A DNA stretch of 64,000 bases from Siphonodentalium dalli (GCA_032622095.1 CP136068.1:9715729-9779728), one strand, 5' to 3'. Counted from the stretch's first letter, positions 23,432-36,427 are shown. The notes: generated from the letters alone by a model not told the origin. Made by a program: numbers and translations.

Positions 23432-25639
23432 ATAACCCTTTCGGCCCTCCATATGAAATGGACACGCTTATCGGTATACAATCTCCGCCGCGGTGCTCAC
23501 ACAGCATCAAGAAAAGAAATAAATTGGTTAAATTTATTAAAGATGTTCCCGTTCCCCTCTCGACAAGGTGTAACTATTTTCACTTTGATGTTGGTACTAG
23601 TAGTTTATAACCATGAATAGTCTAGCTGTCGATCAAGACTATCGGGAAGTACGATTTGCCTAATTTATACTCGAAATTACGATTGGGGGGCATTCATTCG
23701 ACGAACCCAGGAAATATAGCCTTATGTAAATCTTATTTGGAAGAAATACCAGAGAATCTATAAACTGAGTTTGATATTTAAAAAAATAAGCCACAGCTGC
23801 ACTCATATGAGTGGTTTTGCTTTGGTTCGTTAATTACGCTAGCATATGGTTATATTATGCCTTTAGCAGACATCGAAACTACCAAATGCATTTACATGCA
23901 GTACTCCATTATATGCATAAGGATGGAGGTACATTTGACATAGAAGTTCAGTGTAATCTCTCTTAATTAATTAATTATAATTAACGTTGGCCACCTTTTA
24001 TAGCGGCAGGTTAATATTAGCGTTAGCAAGGGGGTGCAACGAAACTTGAAATGTTACTCGTTGGCTTAGGGACTATCGACTCGGAGTCTAAGTCCCCCGG
24101 AGTTGTATTTACCTCAAGAAGTTAAGAGAGGAACCGATCCATCGGGATGCAACTTGAGTGCCGACAACATTAACAAAATTCGCACCACAGACGTTTATTA
24201 TCCGTATTTAAACTTATTATTTTATTGACATCATGATTTCGCATATATGAATTGATTTGGTTGATTTCAAGTTTTCGCGGCAACTGACGTGGAATTTAGA
24301 ACAGTTTTGGACAGCTCCGATCAAACCATTCCACTTGAATTAAAAACAATGAAAGTCTAATTTTTGCTTTCGGTAGTACTATAATCGCTTGTGTGAAAAT
24401 ATATATAACAATATTACTCAAATGTTATGTCAGGATAAAGTTATCCTTCAATTGTACTAAAATACATTATTAAATTTGAATTTGAAAAATTCATACATGG
24501 CCACCAGTGCATAGACTACACGCCGCAACACATGATCCGTGACGTCCCAAGCAATGTATCATCAATTATATCGCTGAGGGTACATGCATGCGAGGGAATA
24601 TATCGTGAATAGATATAATGTCCCACTTACGTATATCCTAGTTGTCCCAGTTGCGGTACTCAATATTGTACACATTTTAGATGTACTGTTGTCATCGCAA
24701 TTGAATGATTGATTGATCTATAGGATATCTGTTTTCTTTTCCGTACATGCCCGAAGTAATACAAAAATAGATGGATTTGAAATCTTATTCACCGAAAATT
24801 TAATTTATCGACTTAGTGTCTATATGTGTTTCTCTTCTCCTTAGTTAAATAGGCCGATGCTTCGGTTGTCCATTGCCGTTCCACGCTTCTGATAAACATC
24901 CACATGAAACTCTGCCGCAAGTCACATTATTTATTTCTTAAAGTTATATATTCGATATACCGTAACTTATGTGTGACGTCATTGTACGTACGTACGTCCG
25001 TCCGTTACCTACAATTATTATGAGTTTCCCTCGATTTAGATACGGATAACGCCGTATCTACAACACAGTACCGAAACGGTTCTGACAAACTTCAGCTCAT
25101 ATGTTACCTTAATCTCATTATCCAGACTCATCTAAGTATGAGATGAAGCAATTGAGCACAACATACAAACTGTTCCCACACGATGCACAATGTGCCATCC
25201 ATACTCTGTTGTGTTGCATGATTACCACCGTCAAGGGAAATGTGCGAACTTGCTGGAAACTAACACCACATGTGTGCTGATTAGTTGAATACCAACCCTA
25301 TCAAAATTAATGCGTGACTGTTGGAATACGATCTATGTCACAGCTATGCGAGGTTTGAACAAGACTAGAATATAATTAAAGCATAGTGTTTGCCCTGGCA
25401 CCGTCAACGGTGTCCATAACACATATTGGACACATACAAGGTTTGGGACTGCATACATGGTATGTCAATAAACGAACGATTTGTATTCAAGTCAATCAGT
25501 AATTGGCCACAGCTTAACAATCATATATGACACCAAACTGCACACGCTGTGTTGGCGTCAGGGTTGGGATGGCCGACGCAGTGGCCAATATAAACTGATT
25601 ATTTTGCATACATTCACATGCTGTTTTCTTTCTTTACAG
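23432..25639. other. End of intron 3, no gene
   Basis: Contains a (GTAC)n then (GTCC)n microsatellite near 24984-25003. The pyrimidine-rich tract TGTTTTCTTTCTTTACAG leads into exon 4. Confidence 0.55.
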
Positions 25640-25834
25640 CATTTACTGGTTATACATCGTATGCTCTGGATGGTCAGACACACCTCCTGAAATTCTTCCC
25701 TGCAATGGTAGACGTAGCTGACGTAGCTAAGAACACATGTGATGCTGAAGGAACTCATCTCATTACAATCGTGAGTGCCCAGATGTTGGACGATTTGGAA
25801 ACAACTGTTTTGGCGGGAATGGGAAAACCAAGAG
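25640..25834 (+). CDS. PAN-EGF-mucin-CTLD protein, exon 4 (first half of C-type lectin domain)
   Basis: A strong acceptor ends at 25639 and donor AGAG|GTCAGT follows 25834. The exon is phase 1 to phase 1, 195 nt. The translation includes GYTSYALDGQTHLLKFFPA, then VDVADVAKNTCDAEGTHLIT and IVSAQMLDDLETTVLAG. This matches the N-terminal half of a CTLD: the aromatic strand 1, the helix ending in the first conserved Cys (KNTC), the G-x-HL-I strand and a second helix. The C-terminal half is absent from this exon and is supplied by exon 5, in matching phase, 20.7 kb downstream. An intron at this point inside a CTLD is common in animal lectin genes. Confidence 0.85.
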
Positions 25835-26400
25835 GTCAGTGTTGATTTATCATCAGTCTACTTGTATTTATCTAATTGTAGTGAAAATAATATATATGAA
25901 TTTTATGGAGGCGTACTCAACATATGTGTTCGTTGCTTCTAATGTACCTGATCCATGGAGCGTGGACACATTTGATTGTGTCTTACAAAATGGCACATTC
26001 AGATGTCCCTCAACTCATATCAAGCTCGATGTCGGGCATAAAACCCGCGCCAACCTTGATCATACATTAAACACATTAAACTGGCTTTGTGTGCGCTCAG
26101 CGATTTGTATATACAGGTACAGATCGTAGAGAGTGTACGATAAACAAAACACTGATCACCGTGAAGATCTGTTTTGGGCGAGTTATTCACGTTGCCCCAT
26201 TCGACACCGAAATTTTGTGGCGAGGATTAGTGAGCGCTATAAATGTATGTTCCAAACATAGTCCATTAGCTATCCTAAGGCAATTGATGGACCGCAAGTT
26301 CATTTGAATAGTTATCTCTTCACCTTCAGTCGGTGCGAACATCCACCGACATTGACGGTTGGGTATATGATTGACTAAGCACATATGTTCCAAACACATT
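25835..26400. other. Start of intron 4
   Basis: Intron 4 runs 25835-46575. Open frames at 25839-26307 were checked as possible CTLD continuation. They lack the WIG, WND and Cys pattern, so I leave them out. Confidence 0.5.
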
Positions 26401-26625
26401 GCAATATTTTAGATGTCACGCTTTTGGCCATGGTCATGAATAATGTAGAAGTAAAGACACCACATGTGCACGATGTTCAATTTCTGGTCATGATCATAAG
26501 GATTATATAAATACATTGCAATATTTTAGATGTCATGCTTTTGACCATGGCCAGGAATAGTTTAAAAGTAAAGAAACCATATGTGCACGATGTTCTGGTC
26601 AAGATCATAAGGATTATAGGAATAT
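26401..26625. repeat. Two-copy ~115-bp tandem duplication
   Basis: Both units start GCAATATTTTAGATGTCA (26401 and 26518) and share CTTTTG.CCATGG, ATGTGCACGATGTTC and AAGATCATAAGGATTATA-like blocks. The second unit has a ~9-bp deletion. Confidence 0.85.
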
Positions 26626-27959
26626 TAAGAAATGTTCTTGAAAACTGTCAAGATTCAAATGCTGCAATGGATAGTTCATGTCCCATTTGGGACTATCAGA
26701 CTATCAATTCAAGATTCATCGATGTCAAGTTGAGAAGCATCTGTCATAGATATATATCCTATAAACTAGTTGGTCCTCGGCCATCCAGTCTATGTTACAT
26801 ATCAAGCAATCGTGTCTACAAAACAGTTTGTTGATACCAGCACCCAGACATAATCAAACTAAACTCGTCAATATCCATGTATCACTAGCAGTACAAGTGG
26901 AGGAGACTTATTTATTTTTCAGAACCCGTAGCGCAGGTAACGAATACAGTATACGCTGTTGAGACACATCCTCCGAAACAATCGATGCACGTTGATCATA
27001 TCGTTCCAAAACAAAAATCTTTAAAATCTGTCAAATATTTTGACTGTCAGAAACAGAGGTTGATCTTTATGCTTCGAGAGAAAATGTTAACTTTGATTCA
27101 CGCCAGGTTCAACATGAATCAGTCTTGTCTGTCAGCTAATTAAAATTAAAATTAAATTATTAGCATTTGCTGATTAATTTTATACAGTTTGTATATTTTG
27201 GAAGTTATCAAAGCAATATTGCTGTGTGTTTGACAATTGACAGTTATTTATATGTGCTTCACAATGGTCAGTTTCTTAATAGTTCCGATTTGGGTGTTAA
27301 ATTTGTGTATAGTGTGTTTCATGTTAATCTAATTCACGGCTAAATCTATACATTTGCTTCGCTTATATCTGATCAAGTTTATCTCAGTCGTGATGACTTA
27401 AAACCTTTACTAAACAAACAAACTCGGTCCATTTGTTGTGTTGTATCATGCATTCATCGTTTGTCAGACTTTGGACAATTATCCCAAATTGGCCGATTGA
27501 TAAAAAGACTACCGTTCGCGCTGTACATATCCTGCATGCTAGATCGTGCCAAGCGGAAACAAATACATGGACAACAATTCCTTGATTTGCGTTTGATCTG
27601 ATAAATTCGTTCTGTTGGTCGACTTCACATGGACACGAATTTAGTGGGATATAATCACACCAAGCACCCAGCCATCACATTATCCGTCAACAGGCAAGGA
27701 AGTGACTAGAGGGTTTCCGTTGGGCGGGATGAGTATCCACCTTGGAAGTTCCATACCAAACTCACAAGTTTGCGTAATTCCATTTGCATGCCCACCCCAT
27801 TTGGGCTTTGATTTTCACCAAATATTATCTCACATACCTGCGCTCTCAGTAAATAATATCGGTTTGATTGTGTCGGAGCGTCGTAATCCGACGGTTCCAT
27901 ACCGTTTCATCAGTTGTACGGTGAATCACGTTTGTTTTATGCGCCCCTCAAAGTTTATA
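26626..27959. other. Intron 4 segment, no gene
   Basis: No repeat or domain recognised. Two open frames of about 100 codons (26535-26834 and 27702-28004) have no supporting motif. Confidence 0.45.
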
Positions 27960-28925
27960 TTTAATTATTTATTATTAATTGTTTGTATCCAGTGCAATGA
28001 GTAGGTATAGTCATTATGTGCAAAACACATATCCATATTGTCTTGCGTCCGGAATTACGTTGTCATGTGCTTAACTTTTATCACTCACGAATTTCTTTCT
28101 CCGTGTCGTGTCATCACCACGCTGAAAACACAATTGCGTTTTGGGAACATGTGATCTATAAATTGGTGGACTAATGTTAAACTGTCTGACTTCGGTTCCT
28201 ATATGAACGGACAAGTTCTATATCTTCGAAAACCGGCTTCATCGTTGATATTTTCCACTAAATTGTAACAACTGGGTTGTCTTCGAGGTTCCATTTCGAG
28301 CTGAATGTTGAAATATGTTCATGCTGTGACTATCAAAACACAGATACATTTACTGACAAAACATGATACAGGAACACCTGATATTTTTATCGGTGACCAA
28401 ATTATATATGGCAGGACTCCATACAGTATGACTGAATCTGACTCTACTGATATATATTATTAATTTCTTCCATTCAGTGCAATGGTGAGGTATATTCATT
28501 CTTTGCAATGCACAGATCCGTATTGTCTTGCGTTATTTTCATGTGATAATTGTTTATCACTCAGGCATTTATTTCTTCGTGTCATCACCACGCCGAAAAC
28601 ACAATTGTGTTTTTGGACAAATGTGATCTGTGAATTTGTGGACTAATGTCAAAACTGTCTGACTTCGGTTCCTATATGAACAGACAAGTTCCAATCTTCG
28701 ACACCGGCTTAATCATTGATAATTTTCCACTAAATTGTGACTACTGGATTGTCTTCGATGTGCCATTTCGAGCTGTCGGCTATGACTTGTCTTCATTCTT
28801 CTCAGTGTTCATGTTGAAATGTGTTCATGCTGTGACTATCAAAACAAAGATACATTTACTGACACAACAGGATACAGGTACACCTGCTATGGTAGTTCAC
28901 AGGAGCTCCGATGTCAACGACTTGT
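27960..28925 (+). repeat. Two-copy ~470-bp tandem duplication with coding-like second copy
   Basis: Copy 1 (~27985-28440) and copy 2 (~28475-28920) align over most of their length: GTGCAATG.GAGGTAT, CGTGTCATCACCACGC, CTGTCTGACTTCGGTTCC, CTGTGACTATCAAAACA and ACAGG(A/T)ACACCTG. Copy 2 keeps a 93-codon frame (28646-28927) containing PIFDTGLI, CDYWIVFDVPFRAVGYDLS and KCVHAVTIKTKIHLL. Copy 1 lacks ~45 bp of it and is frameshifted. I do not recognise the peptide with any confidence. A fragment (TTCACA.GAGCT.CGATGTCAAC) recurs again near 29060. Confidence 0.7.
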
Positions 28926-31250
28926 GACAATAATAACAACAACAACGACGTTGCCAGTTTTTTAACTTGACAATTCAACTCAGTTGACAGTGTTCTGATA
29001 GTTTTGAAGCACATGCATGCACATCTACACGAGAGGATATAATGTACGCACTAGAATAATTCACAAGAGCTTCGATGTCAACAACAACACTAATACGGTA
29101 GACAATAAACTGTTGTCGCGCATTGACGGATGATCACATATATATACAATTCCAACGTACGAATATATCTCACAATTACACAGTCCGATTCATCCCATGT
29201 TCGTCAATTTTCATTGAAACGTGTGGATGCGAGACATTGTGGCCATTCGCCATGTTATCGCCCAGTTATTACGACAATTTACGGACCGGGAGTCCACTAT
29301 TGTTTGGATGTTCTTATCAAACTATCTGTGGCTGACTCACTGAGATGGATACTAAGTGTTGTGATACTAATATACTCAGTTTGATGTATCACGCTATCAA
29401 ATTTCATCGACAAATGTGGGACTATATAGAAGACGTTGTAGCCAAATCATCATACTTATTTCGGGCTTTGCTGTTGTCTTGAAGGTTTATATCCCAACTG
29501 GCTGTGACTAATATATTCTCGTGATGTACGCATTTACCTGTTAAGATGCTTTACTTTTACAGTAAATTAAATTTTAGTTTTAACTGTGATACATGTAGCT
29601 TTATTCCTGTATGTATTAAAAGGGTGTGCCAGATTCATATGTTAGAATGGATGCAATTAGTATTACTCGTAACTGAAGGATGGGCTTTTCAGTTACATGT
29701 TGTGTTGTCGTTTTTTATTTACAGCCATATGTATACAATAGTCAGTGGAAGGTGAACACATCACACAGCTTTTTCTGAATTAAATTTCACGAGGCAGATA
29801 TCAAATTTTCATAAGTATTGTCTGTCACATTATGCATTGAGGATTTAAATTTCATCAAAACTATGATCGTAATAGAAGAACAAAGATGCATTTTTCAGTT
29901 ACGAACCATACTAATTTCGACCATTCTAAAACATATTAATTTAATGGTGTTGAACCGCAAACAAATACAACGGTCTGACTTTTACTGGCTACAATCTGCC
30001 AGTTACTTAAGCAGTTTTGTACCGTGGAACATGCTACAGCCTGACCGTATGTTTAACAGTCCAAGACTGGCAGCAATGCTACGCGGTATGACAACATTAA
30101 AGCGACGGACATTGTTCTAATAGTGTGGGTGGTAACCTATTCTGAATGGATCAGTAGTCGTGGAGCCATGATTGAGAACATATTGAGATGAAAACCCAAA
30201 AATAGCATGGTCTGGTCCGTTGTGAGAACGCAACATTTTGAATCTGAACCTGAAAATTGAAAAATCCTAGCAAATGACATCTATAACACTCACATGTTTT
30301 CTTTTCTCTAAGCAGAAATTCTCAGACATGATGATATTTATTCGATATGACAAACACACATGCACACATCACGGGGATCAATTACTCTACAACTTCTCTA
30401 CTCATCTGGGGGAGAAATAATCTCTTTCTGAAAATGGCAACCAACTATGAGACAAAAGACGAAAGTCCAGATGCGGGGCAATTTAGAATGCCACACGCCA
30501 AGACAAACGATTCTGCATAATATCCTCAGTCATTTCCCCAGTTAGAATAATATTATTATGCACGTGCTATAGAACAAAAAGTAAAAGAGAATATATTAAT
30601 TTCCAACTGAAATACAATCTCCTTTTGGACACTTCAATCAGGAGAGATAATAGTTCCTGGAATAACAAAGTAAATGAGATTTAACATACTCACGGGCGAC
30701 CAGCTGGTGTAAGGATAGTGTTACATCTCAAGCTATTCAAATGTTGAAAATTTCCAACCCGATACCCCCCATATAAGGTTGGACAATTTCCAACGGATGA
30801 ACATTTCAATTCAAAATTTTGACCGAAGGTAGGAAAATATGTAAGTGTTGGTCTAATACAACTAACGTTATGCCAGTTATGAAATTTCCAAAGTTGGGTC
30901 GTCCCTCCTATGGGCGATATAATTGCTAACTCGCTTGGCGTTCGGTGTAATCTCAATGGATATTTGAATTACGAATTACAAAACTGTTCAATAATACTAA
31001 TCGTAGTCGTTACGTTTAGCGAAACAAATGTTTTGGCCCACCTGAATTTTAAGGATACGAATAACTAAATATATCTGATACTATATCCGCGTCACATGCG
31101 AAACTTCTCTATTAGCGAGTTTGCGATACACGTCCGACAGGAACTTCGTCATGGTCACTTGCGTACTTCCAATGCAGCACATAAAGTGACAGGGGTTTGG
31201 AACGGGTAGATGTGTTCCGTTGTTCCATTAAGATTGTCTCACTCAGAATT
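28926..31250. other. Intron 4 segment, no gene
   Basis: Several 70-100-codon open frames exist on both strands (29123-30120, 30690-30956), some without an ATG start. None shows a recognisable domain, splice context or repeat conservation. Confidence 0.45.
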
Positions 31251-31261
31251 ACACTTCTCTC

Positions 31262-31500
31262 CTCACACCCCACCCTATCCAAAATGGCCGCCGCCCAGAG
31301 GGGATCAAATATGGCACCCATGCCATATCTCGGCTACATGACCGCTTTAGGTCAAATAAAGGGTGTTGTAGGGTGGTCCCCAAGACATTCTACATCTTCA
31401 CCCTTCACACCCACCTCGATTCAAAATGGCGGCCGTCCAGATGGGATCAAATCGGGCACACATGCCATATCTCCGCTATCTGATCCCTCAAAAATTCGAT
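31262..31500. repeat. ATGGCGGC-containing repeat, two units
   Basis: Two adjacent diverged units (~140 bp) share CACACCC.CC, then CAAAATGGC(C/G)GCCG, CAGA.GGGATCAAAT and CATGCCATATCTC. A third relative lies at 33500-33690. The core CAAAATGGCGGC matches the YY1 binding consensus, which may be incidental. Confidence 0.7.
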
Positions 31501-31804
31501 TTTACAGAAAGCGGTATAAAATGTTACCAAAAATCACAATTGTGACTTCTAGTCATATTTCATCAAGAAATGGGCAGAACTCTACAATTTTAGTGAAACA
31601 TTCCATTTATTATGCATATTCCAACTCATTGGTACCTTTGGCTCAAAAATGGCGGCCAAAATGTGGAAAATGGTAAATATTGGCCCATGATCCATGCCAC
31701 GCAACCACATACAAGTTGTGGTTGATGACAATAATTGACTATTCTGTCTAATAAAGATTGAATACTAATATTTCTGATGCACATAACAAGTTGATTTTTC
31801 AATA

Positions 31805-32645
31805 TATCCCTATGGCCATGCGTGGGGTGTATATGTATATATTGGGTGGCTATCTGCCATGTATGTGGCAAATGTGTATGAGGGAGATACCATATGGCCA
31901 ATGGTGAGGTGGTGTACATGGTACTTGTATGTCTTGACGGGTTGTATGGCAAATGCTGAGGTGTATACGTACAACTGAAAGACTCTATGGTCATGAGTGG
32001 GGTATATTTGTATATCTTGAGTGACTATATTGTCATGGGTGTGGTCAGTAGGTATACATGGAGTGGCGGCATGATCAATGGTGAGGTGATGTGCATGGTA
32101 CTGGTATGTCTTGAAAGCTGCATGGCCACTGCTGAGGTATATACATATATACCTGGAGTAACTTTTTAGGCATGGTGGGGTGTATATCTTTAGTGGTTAT
32201 ATGCCCATTGATGTGGCCAATATGTGTATATGGAGTAACCATAGGGCCAATGGTGATTGGTAAACAAAGGATTGACTATATGACCACGAATGTGGTTATC
32301 AGTATACAGCGAGTAGCTGAATTGTCATGAATGAGGTGTATATGCAAGCATTGAGCGTACGAATGGTCGTGTGTGTGGGGTATTGGTATAAATACATATA
32401 GCACGTCTGTATGGCCATTTGTGATGTGTATATGTATACTTGGAGTGACTTTATTGTTATGGGTGTGGTGTATATGTATATCTTGAGTGACTACATGACC
32501 ATGGTGTGGCAAATATATATACATGAAGTAATTGTATGGCCAATGGTGAGGCGAATATGTATGCACGAAGTGACTGTATGATCATGAATGTGGTCTAGAG
32601 CTATGTATAGAGTGACCATACGGTCGTGGTGAGGTATATGAGTCA
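31805..32645. repeat. ~33-bp minisatellite
   Basis: About 25 degenerate units around GTGTATATGTATATCTTGAG and TGACTATATGGCCATGG. Because the unit length is near a multiple of three, the minus strand is open through several stretches (31626-31994, 32276-32566, 32491-32739), giving HIHIP/THDH-like repeats. These frames are a by-product of the period. Confidence 0.8.
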
Positions 32646-33499
32646 TTATCAATTTTGGCCCATATTCTTGACCTTTGACACTAGCGTCTTCTAGACAAGA
32701 TATATGCTGACAAATTATGATTGTATATATGACCCGCAATGAGTTCTATAGAATATATACCGTACACCTGTCGTATAGCGGTATATTCACCCCCTACTCG
32801 TCACTTTTATAGCTGAATTTCCACTAAAACTCATGACCCAATTTCAAAATTTCGAGTTTCCTCATCCGTCTATAAATATTGTTCAAAATAATTATGGAAA
32901 CTTTCATGTTTAATAGATCAATGGTCATTACTCTTAATGATAATAAACCTTAGGCCATCAATATCCAAGATTTCCACATATTTTTTGTTCGTTACATCTT
33001 GTCCCTCAACTCAGTGTCTCTTCTGTAACGAAGTGGTATAAGAGCAAAATATTAGGACCTACATGTAAATAGTAAATTACATCACTTGCATTATAAAAGT
33101 GAGAACACATGGTATGTTCAAAAATGTGCTCAGATTTGGAATTTTCAAAAACAGTCGCGAAAAAAATATGTATCAGGCAGGTGCACCCACAACCGTATTT
33201 TTTCAAAAAAAGTGTCTGAAATGTAACGTGAATTTTATCGATAAAACCAGGGACCTCAGTATCTCTAAATTAGTTTTGAAGAGATCTTTCTAAGTCATTT
33301 TGATTGACACATTATCTCTTCGCTGAAGGGATAAATCGTTGAGATATTTTGTTTTTGATAGCCAATACATATCTCCTGTTACTGGAAATAAAACATTACA
33401 TTACGATCAGACTATTTGAAACATAGGCGCCTAAATTTTAAGTGGAATTACGTGTAAACTGTTGGGTGTCTTATCAACTTTTAATTTTAGTGAAGAATA
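32646..33499. other. Intron 4 segment, no gene
   Basis: AT-rich sequence, no feature recognised. Confidence 0.45.
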
Positions 33500-33690
33500 A
33501 AAGGTGTGGTAGGATGGGCCCAAGACATTCTACATATTCACCCTCACACCCCAACTCGATCCAAAATGGTCGGCACCGAGAGGAGTTCAAATAGGGCACC
33601 CATACCGCCTCTCGGCTATTTGACCGATTTAGGTCATAATTCGGCTATTTGACCGATTTAGGTAAAATAAAGGGTGTTGTATGATGGCCC
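33500..33690. repeat. Third copy of the ATGGCGGC-containing repeat
   Basis: Related to 31262-31500 (CCCAAGACATTCTACAT, TTCACCCTCACACCCC, ATAAAGGGTGTTGTA). It contains a further internal duplication of CGGCTATTTGACCGATTTAG. Confidence 0.75.
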
Positions 33691-34320
33691 ATAGCAAACC
33701 GGTGTGCTACGCCGCTAGTTCTTATAACCAGAAATCTATGTTTGCCTTACTGCAAAACCTACACGATAAAATTCATAACGTTAACATTGTAAACATTTGA
33801 CCATGCATATACCTAGTATACTTTATAACGAATCGGGAATCAAAATATTCGGTGCCCCAGCCATGCCTAGTGTCCTTTATAAAGTACACTGAATCAAGGA
33901 GATATGTCCACAAATTGCAATAAATTTATCATATATTCATTCAAAAACAGTATTGTGATAATACTGAAATAAGTGATAACATGGGGTTAAAAATATTTAT
34001 TGTGTGAAATTACCTCCCTTGTTGGTTTGTTTTCCATGAAAAAAAACAGCAACAATTAAAACCCGACTTACAGGCATAATAATGCTAAAATTGCCGATCG
34101 AATTTAGTATCATGCTGCACTGTAAAGGGTGTTCTACATTTACACATTCACGAACTTTCCAAAGTGGAACATTCCACTACAAATCACCCATCTAAGCATA
34201 AATTATAAGCGTCCTTTTAAAAGGGCGCTTATAATACAAAATACACATGCCGGCAGCGGTCAGACAGCGTAGTGGGGGAACTGAACTCTGGTTTGTAGCT
34301 TTGAATTATACCCGTAAAAC
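33691..34320. other. Intron 4 segment up to the foldback element
   Basis: No gene. The last 7 bases, GTAAAAC (34314-34320), are the left copy of the foldback element's target-site duplication. Confidence 0.6.
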
Positions 34321-34444
34321 TACGGAAGCCTATTAGGGCCATTTAATGTTTTTTATATATTCATTAAAATATTTCCTTTTTTATTTAATTTTTTATATAT
34401 ATTCATTAAAATATTTCCTTTTTACTTTCTTTTTTTACTTTCCA

Positions 34445-34648
34445 CCAGGGAGATAACTTTTCTCCCTGGAAATAACTTATCTCCCATGGAGAAAACTTTT
34501 CTCCCGGGAATTAACTTTTCTCCCAGGGAGATAACTTATCTCACAGGGAGAAAACTTTTCTCCCGGGAATTAACTTATCTCACAGGGAGATAACCTATCT
34601 CCCAGGGAGAACACTTTTCTCCCGGGAATTAACTTTTCTCCCGTGGTG
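34445..34648. repeat. Palindromic array, left arm of foldback element
   Basis: About ten tandem units of 19-20 bp, nearly every one a palindrome (GGGAGATAACTTATCTCCC, CTCCCGGGAATTAACTTTTC). Consecutive units differ mainly in AAAACTTTT versus ATAACTTAT versus AATTAACTT centres. The same array in the other orientation forms the right arm (38098-38167 plus 46101-46325). Confidence 0.9.
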
Positions 34649-34709
34649 GAAAATCACGTGATGTGATAGGTTTCACGTAACCGATAACATTCAAACATAT
34701 CCTGCTACT

Positions 34710-34820
34710 GTTATAATAGAGGGCCCCTTCCCCTCCCCCTTGAGTCCGGAATCCAGTTTTAAAATGACGCTGGACTCCGGAATCCAGCTTCAAATTGACC
34801 CTGGAATCCGGAATCCAGTT
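34710..34820. repeat. Inner inverted repeat, left (partner ~36978-37077)
   Basis: GAGGGCCCCTTCCCCTCCCCC is followed by repeated (G)TCCGGAATCCAG words. The partner at 36978-37077 carries GAATCCGGAATCCAGC and AATCCGGCGTACG words, then GGGGGGGAGGGGCCCTC, the inverted form. This gives the foldback element a second layer of symmetry. Confidence 0.7.
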
Positions 34821-34980
34821 CAGTTTACATGATATTATAGATCTTATATTCAATACAATGGAACCATGATCACCATGGAAACAAGCCATTGGCTTTATGG
34901 TGTTATCCTTGGTTTTAAAGATCTTTAAATACACTGTGCTTTTTTATTATTTATAATTTATTTATATTTTAATACTCATT

Positions 34981-36063
34981 ACCCACCTACCACCCCATCC
35001 CGCCACCATAGTATATTATGCGCCGCAGGCGCTCGTATGGGGGTTAGTACTCACCCACCACCCCATCCCACCACCCATATGCATAGTATCTTATTTGCCG
35101 CCGGCGCTCGTATAGAGGTTAGTACCCACTCACCACCCCATCCCGTCACCCATAGTATCTTATGCACCGCAGGCGCTCATATAGAGGTTAGTACCCACCC
35201 ACCACCCCATCCCGCCACCCATAGTATCTTATGCGCCGCAGGCGATCGTATAGAGGTTAGTAATCAACCCAACACCCCATCCCGCCACCCATAGTATCTT
35301 ATGCACCGCAGGCGCTCATATAGAGGTTAGTACCCACCCACCACCCCATCCCGCCACCCATAGTATCTTATGCGCCGCAGGCGATCGTATAGAGGTTAGT
35401 ACGCACCCACCACCCCATCCCGCCACCCATAGTATCTTATGCACCGCAGGCGCTCATATAGAGGTTAGTACCCACCCACCACCCCATCCCGTCACCCATA
35501 GTATCTTATGCACCGCAGGCGCTCATATAGAGGTTAGTACCCACCCACCACCCCATCCCGCCACCCATAGTATCTTATGCGCCGCAGGCGATCGTATAGA
35601 GGTTAGTAATCAACCCAACACCCCATCCCGCCACCCATAGTATCTTATGTGCCGCAGGCGCTCGTATATAGGTTAGTACCCACCCACCACCCCATCCCGC
35701 CACACATAGTTAGTAACCTCTATACGAGCGCCTGTGGCGCATAAGATACTATGGGTGGCGGGATGGGGTGGTTACTAACCTCTATACGAGCGCCTGCGAC
35801 GCATATATACTATGGGTGGCGGGATGGGGTGGTGGGTGGGTACTAACCTCTATTAGTAACCTCTATACGAGCGCCTGCGGCTCATAAGATACTATGGGTG
35901 GCGGGATGGGGTGGCGGATGGGGTGGCGGATGGAGTGGCGGATGGCGGGATGGGGTGGCGGGATGGGATGGCGGGATGGGGTGGTGGGTGGGTACTAACG
36001 TCTATACGAGCGCATGCGGCACATAAGATACTATGGGTGGCGGGATGGGGTGGTGGGTGGGTA
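34981..36063. repeat. 69-bp satellite array with an internal orientation switch
   Basis: Eleven forward units of about 69 bp (CACCCCATCCCGCCACCCAT, AGTATCTTATGCGCCGCAGG, CGCTCGTATAGAGGTTAGTA) run to about 35709. At that point the array flips and four units continue in reverse complement to 36063, with a local expansion of GGCGGGATGGGGT words at 35890-35985. Alternating forward units share GATCGTAT or GCTCATAT variants, which suggests two-unit higher-order copying. The frame at 35037-35294 is this array and not a gene. Confidence 0.9.
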
Positions 36064-36427
36064 CATTTTTCACATATTTATCAAAAATAGTTGGCCTATT
36101 TCATAACTAGGTACCACTGAACAACAAGGCCTAGGTTATTACCAGCAAATTGTCTGATCGGTAGTGTTTTGATCATTTATTATTTCGAGATGAACATTCA
36201 TAAAAAGTGTGGCGTATCCATCACCTTTTCTACAGGAAGTCAACAAATTTTATCATTAAGGTATCGGTAAGTGGTGATGGATACGCCGCATCTATTTATA
36301 GGGTCGTATCATTCCCTGCTCGCTTCGCTCGCGAGCCCCTAATTCGACCCATATATGTCTCAGGGTACATATACATGACCATCGATGATGACGTTCCAAG
36401 CTCCCGTGGTACCGTGACTGCGTCAGT
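36064..36427. other. Foldback interior with a short inverted pair
   Basis: GTGGCGTATCCATCACC (~36210) and GGTGATGGATACGCCGC (~36273) are inverted 17-bp arms with one mismatch, about 45 bp apart. No gene called. Confidence 0.55.

Noticed and set aside
25839-26307. Open frames directly after exon 4 as the second CTLD half
   Set aside because: They lack the WIG, W-x-W and paired Cys pattern; exon 5 at 46576 fits both domain and phase.
31626-32739. Three minus-strand His/Thr-rich frames
   Set aside because: Produced by a ~33-bp tandem unit with a multiple-of-three period.
34330-34345. TTAGGG as a telomere-like repeat
   Set aside because: A single occurrence inside the foldback terminal repeat, not tandem.
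34445-34648. Regular palindromic units as a CRISPR array
   Set aside because: Units are contiguous with no unique spacers, the sequence is eukaryotic, and the array belongs to an inverted terminal structure.
35037-35294. 85-codon frame
   Set aside because: The 69-bp array (23 codons per unit) read through in frame.
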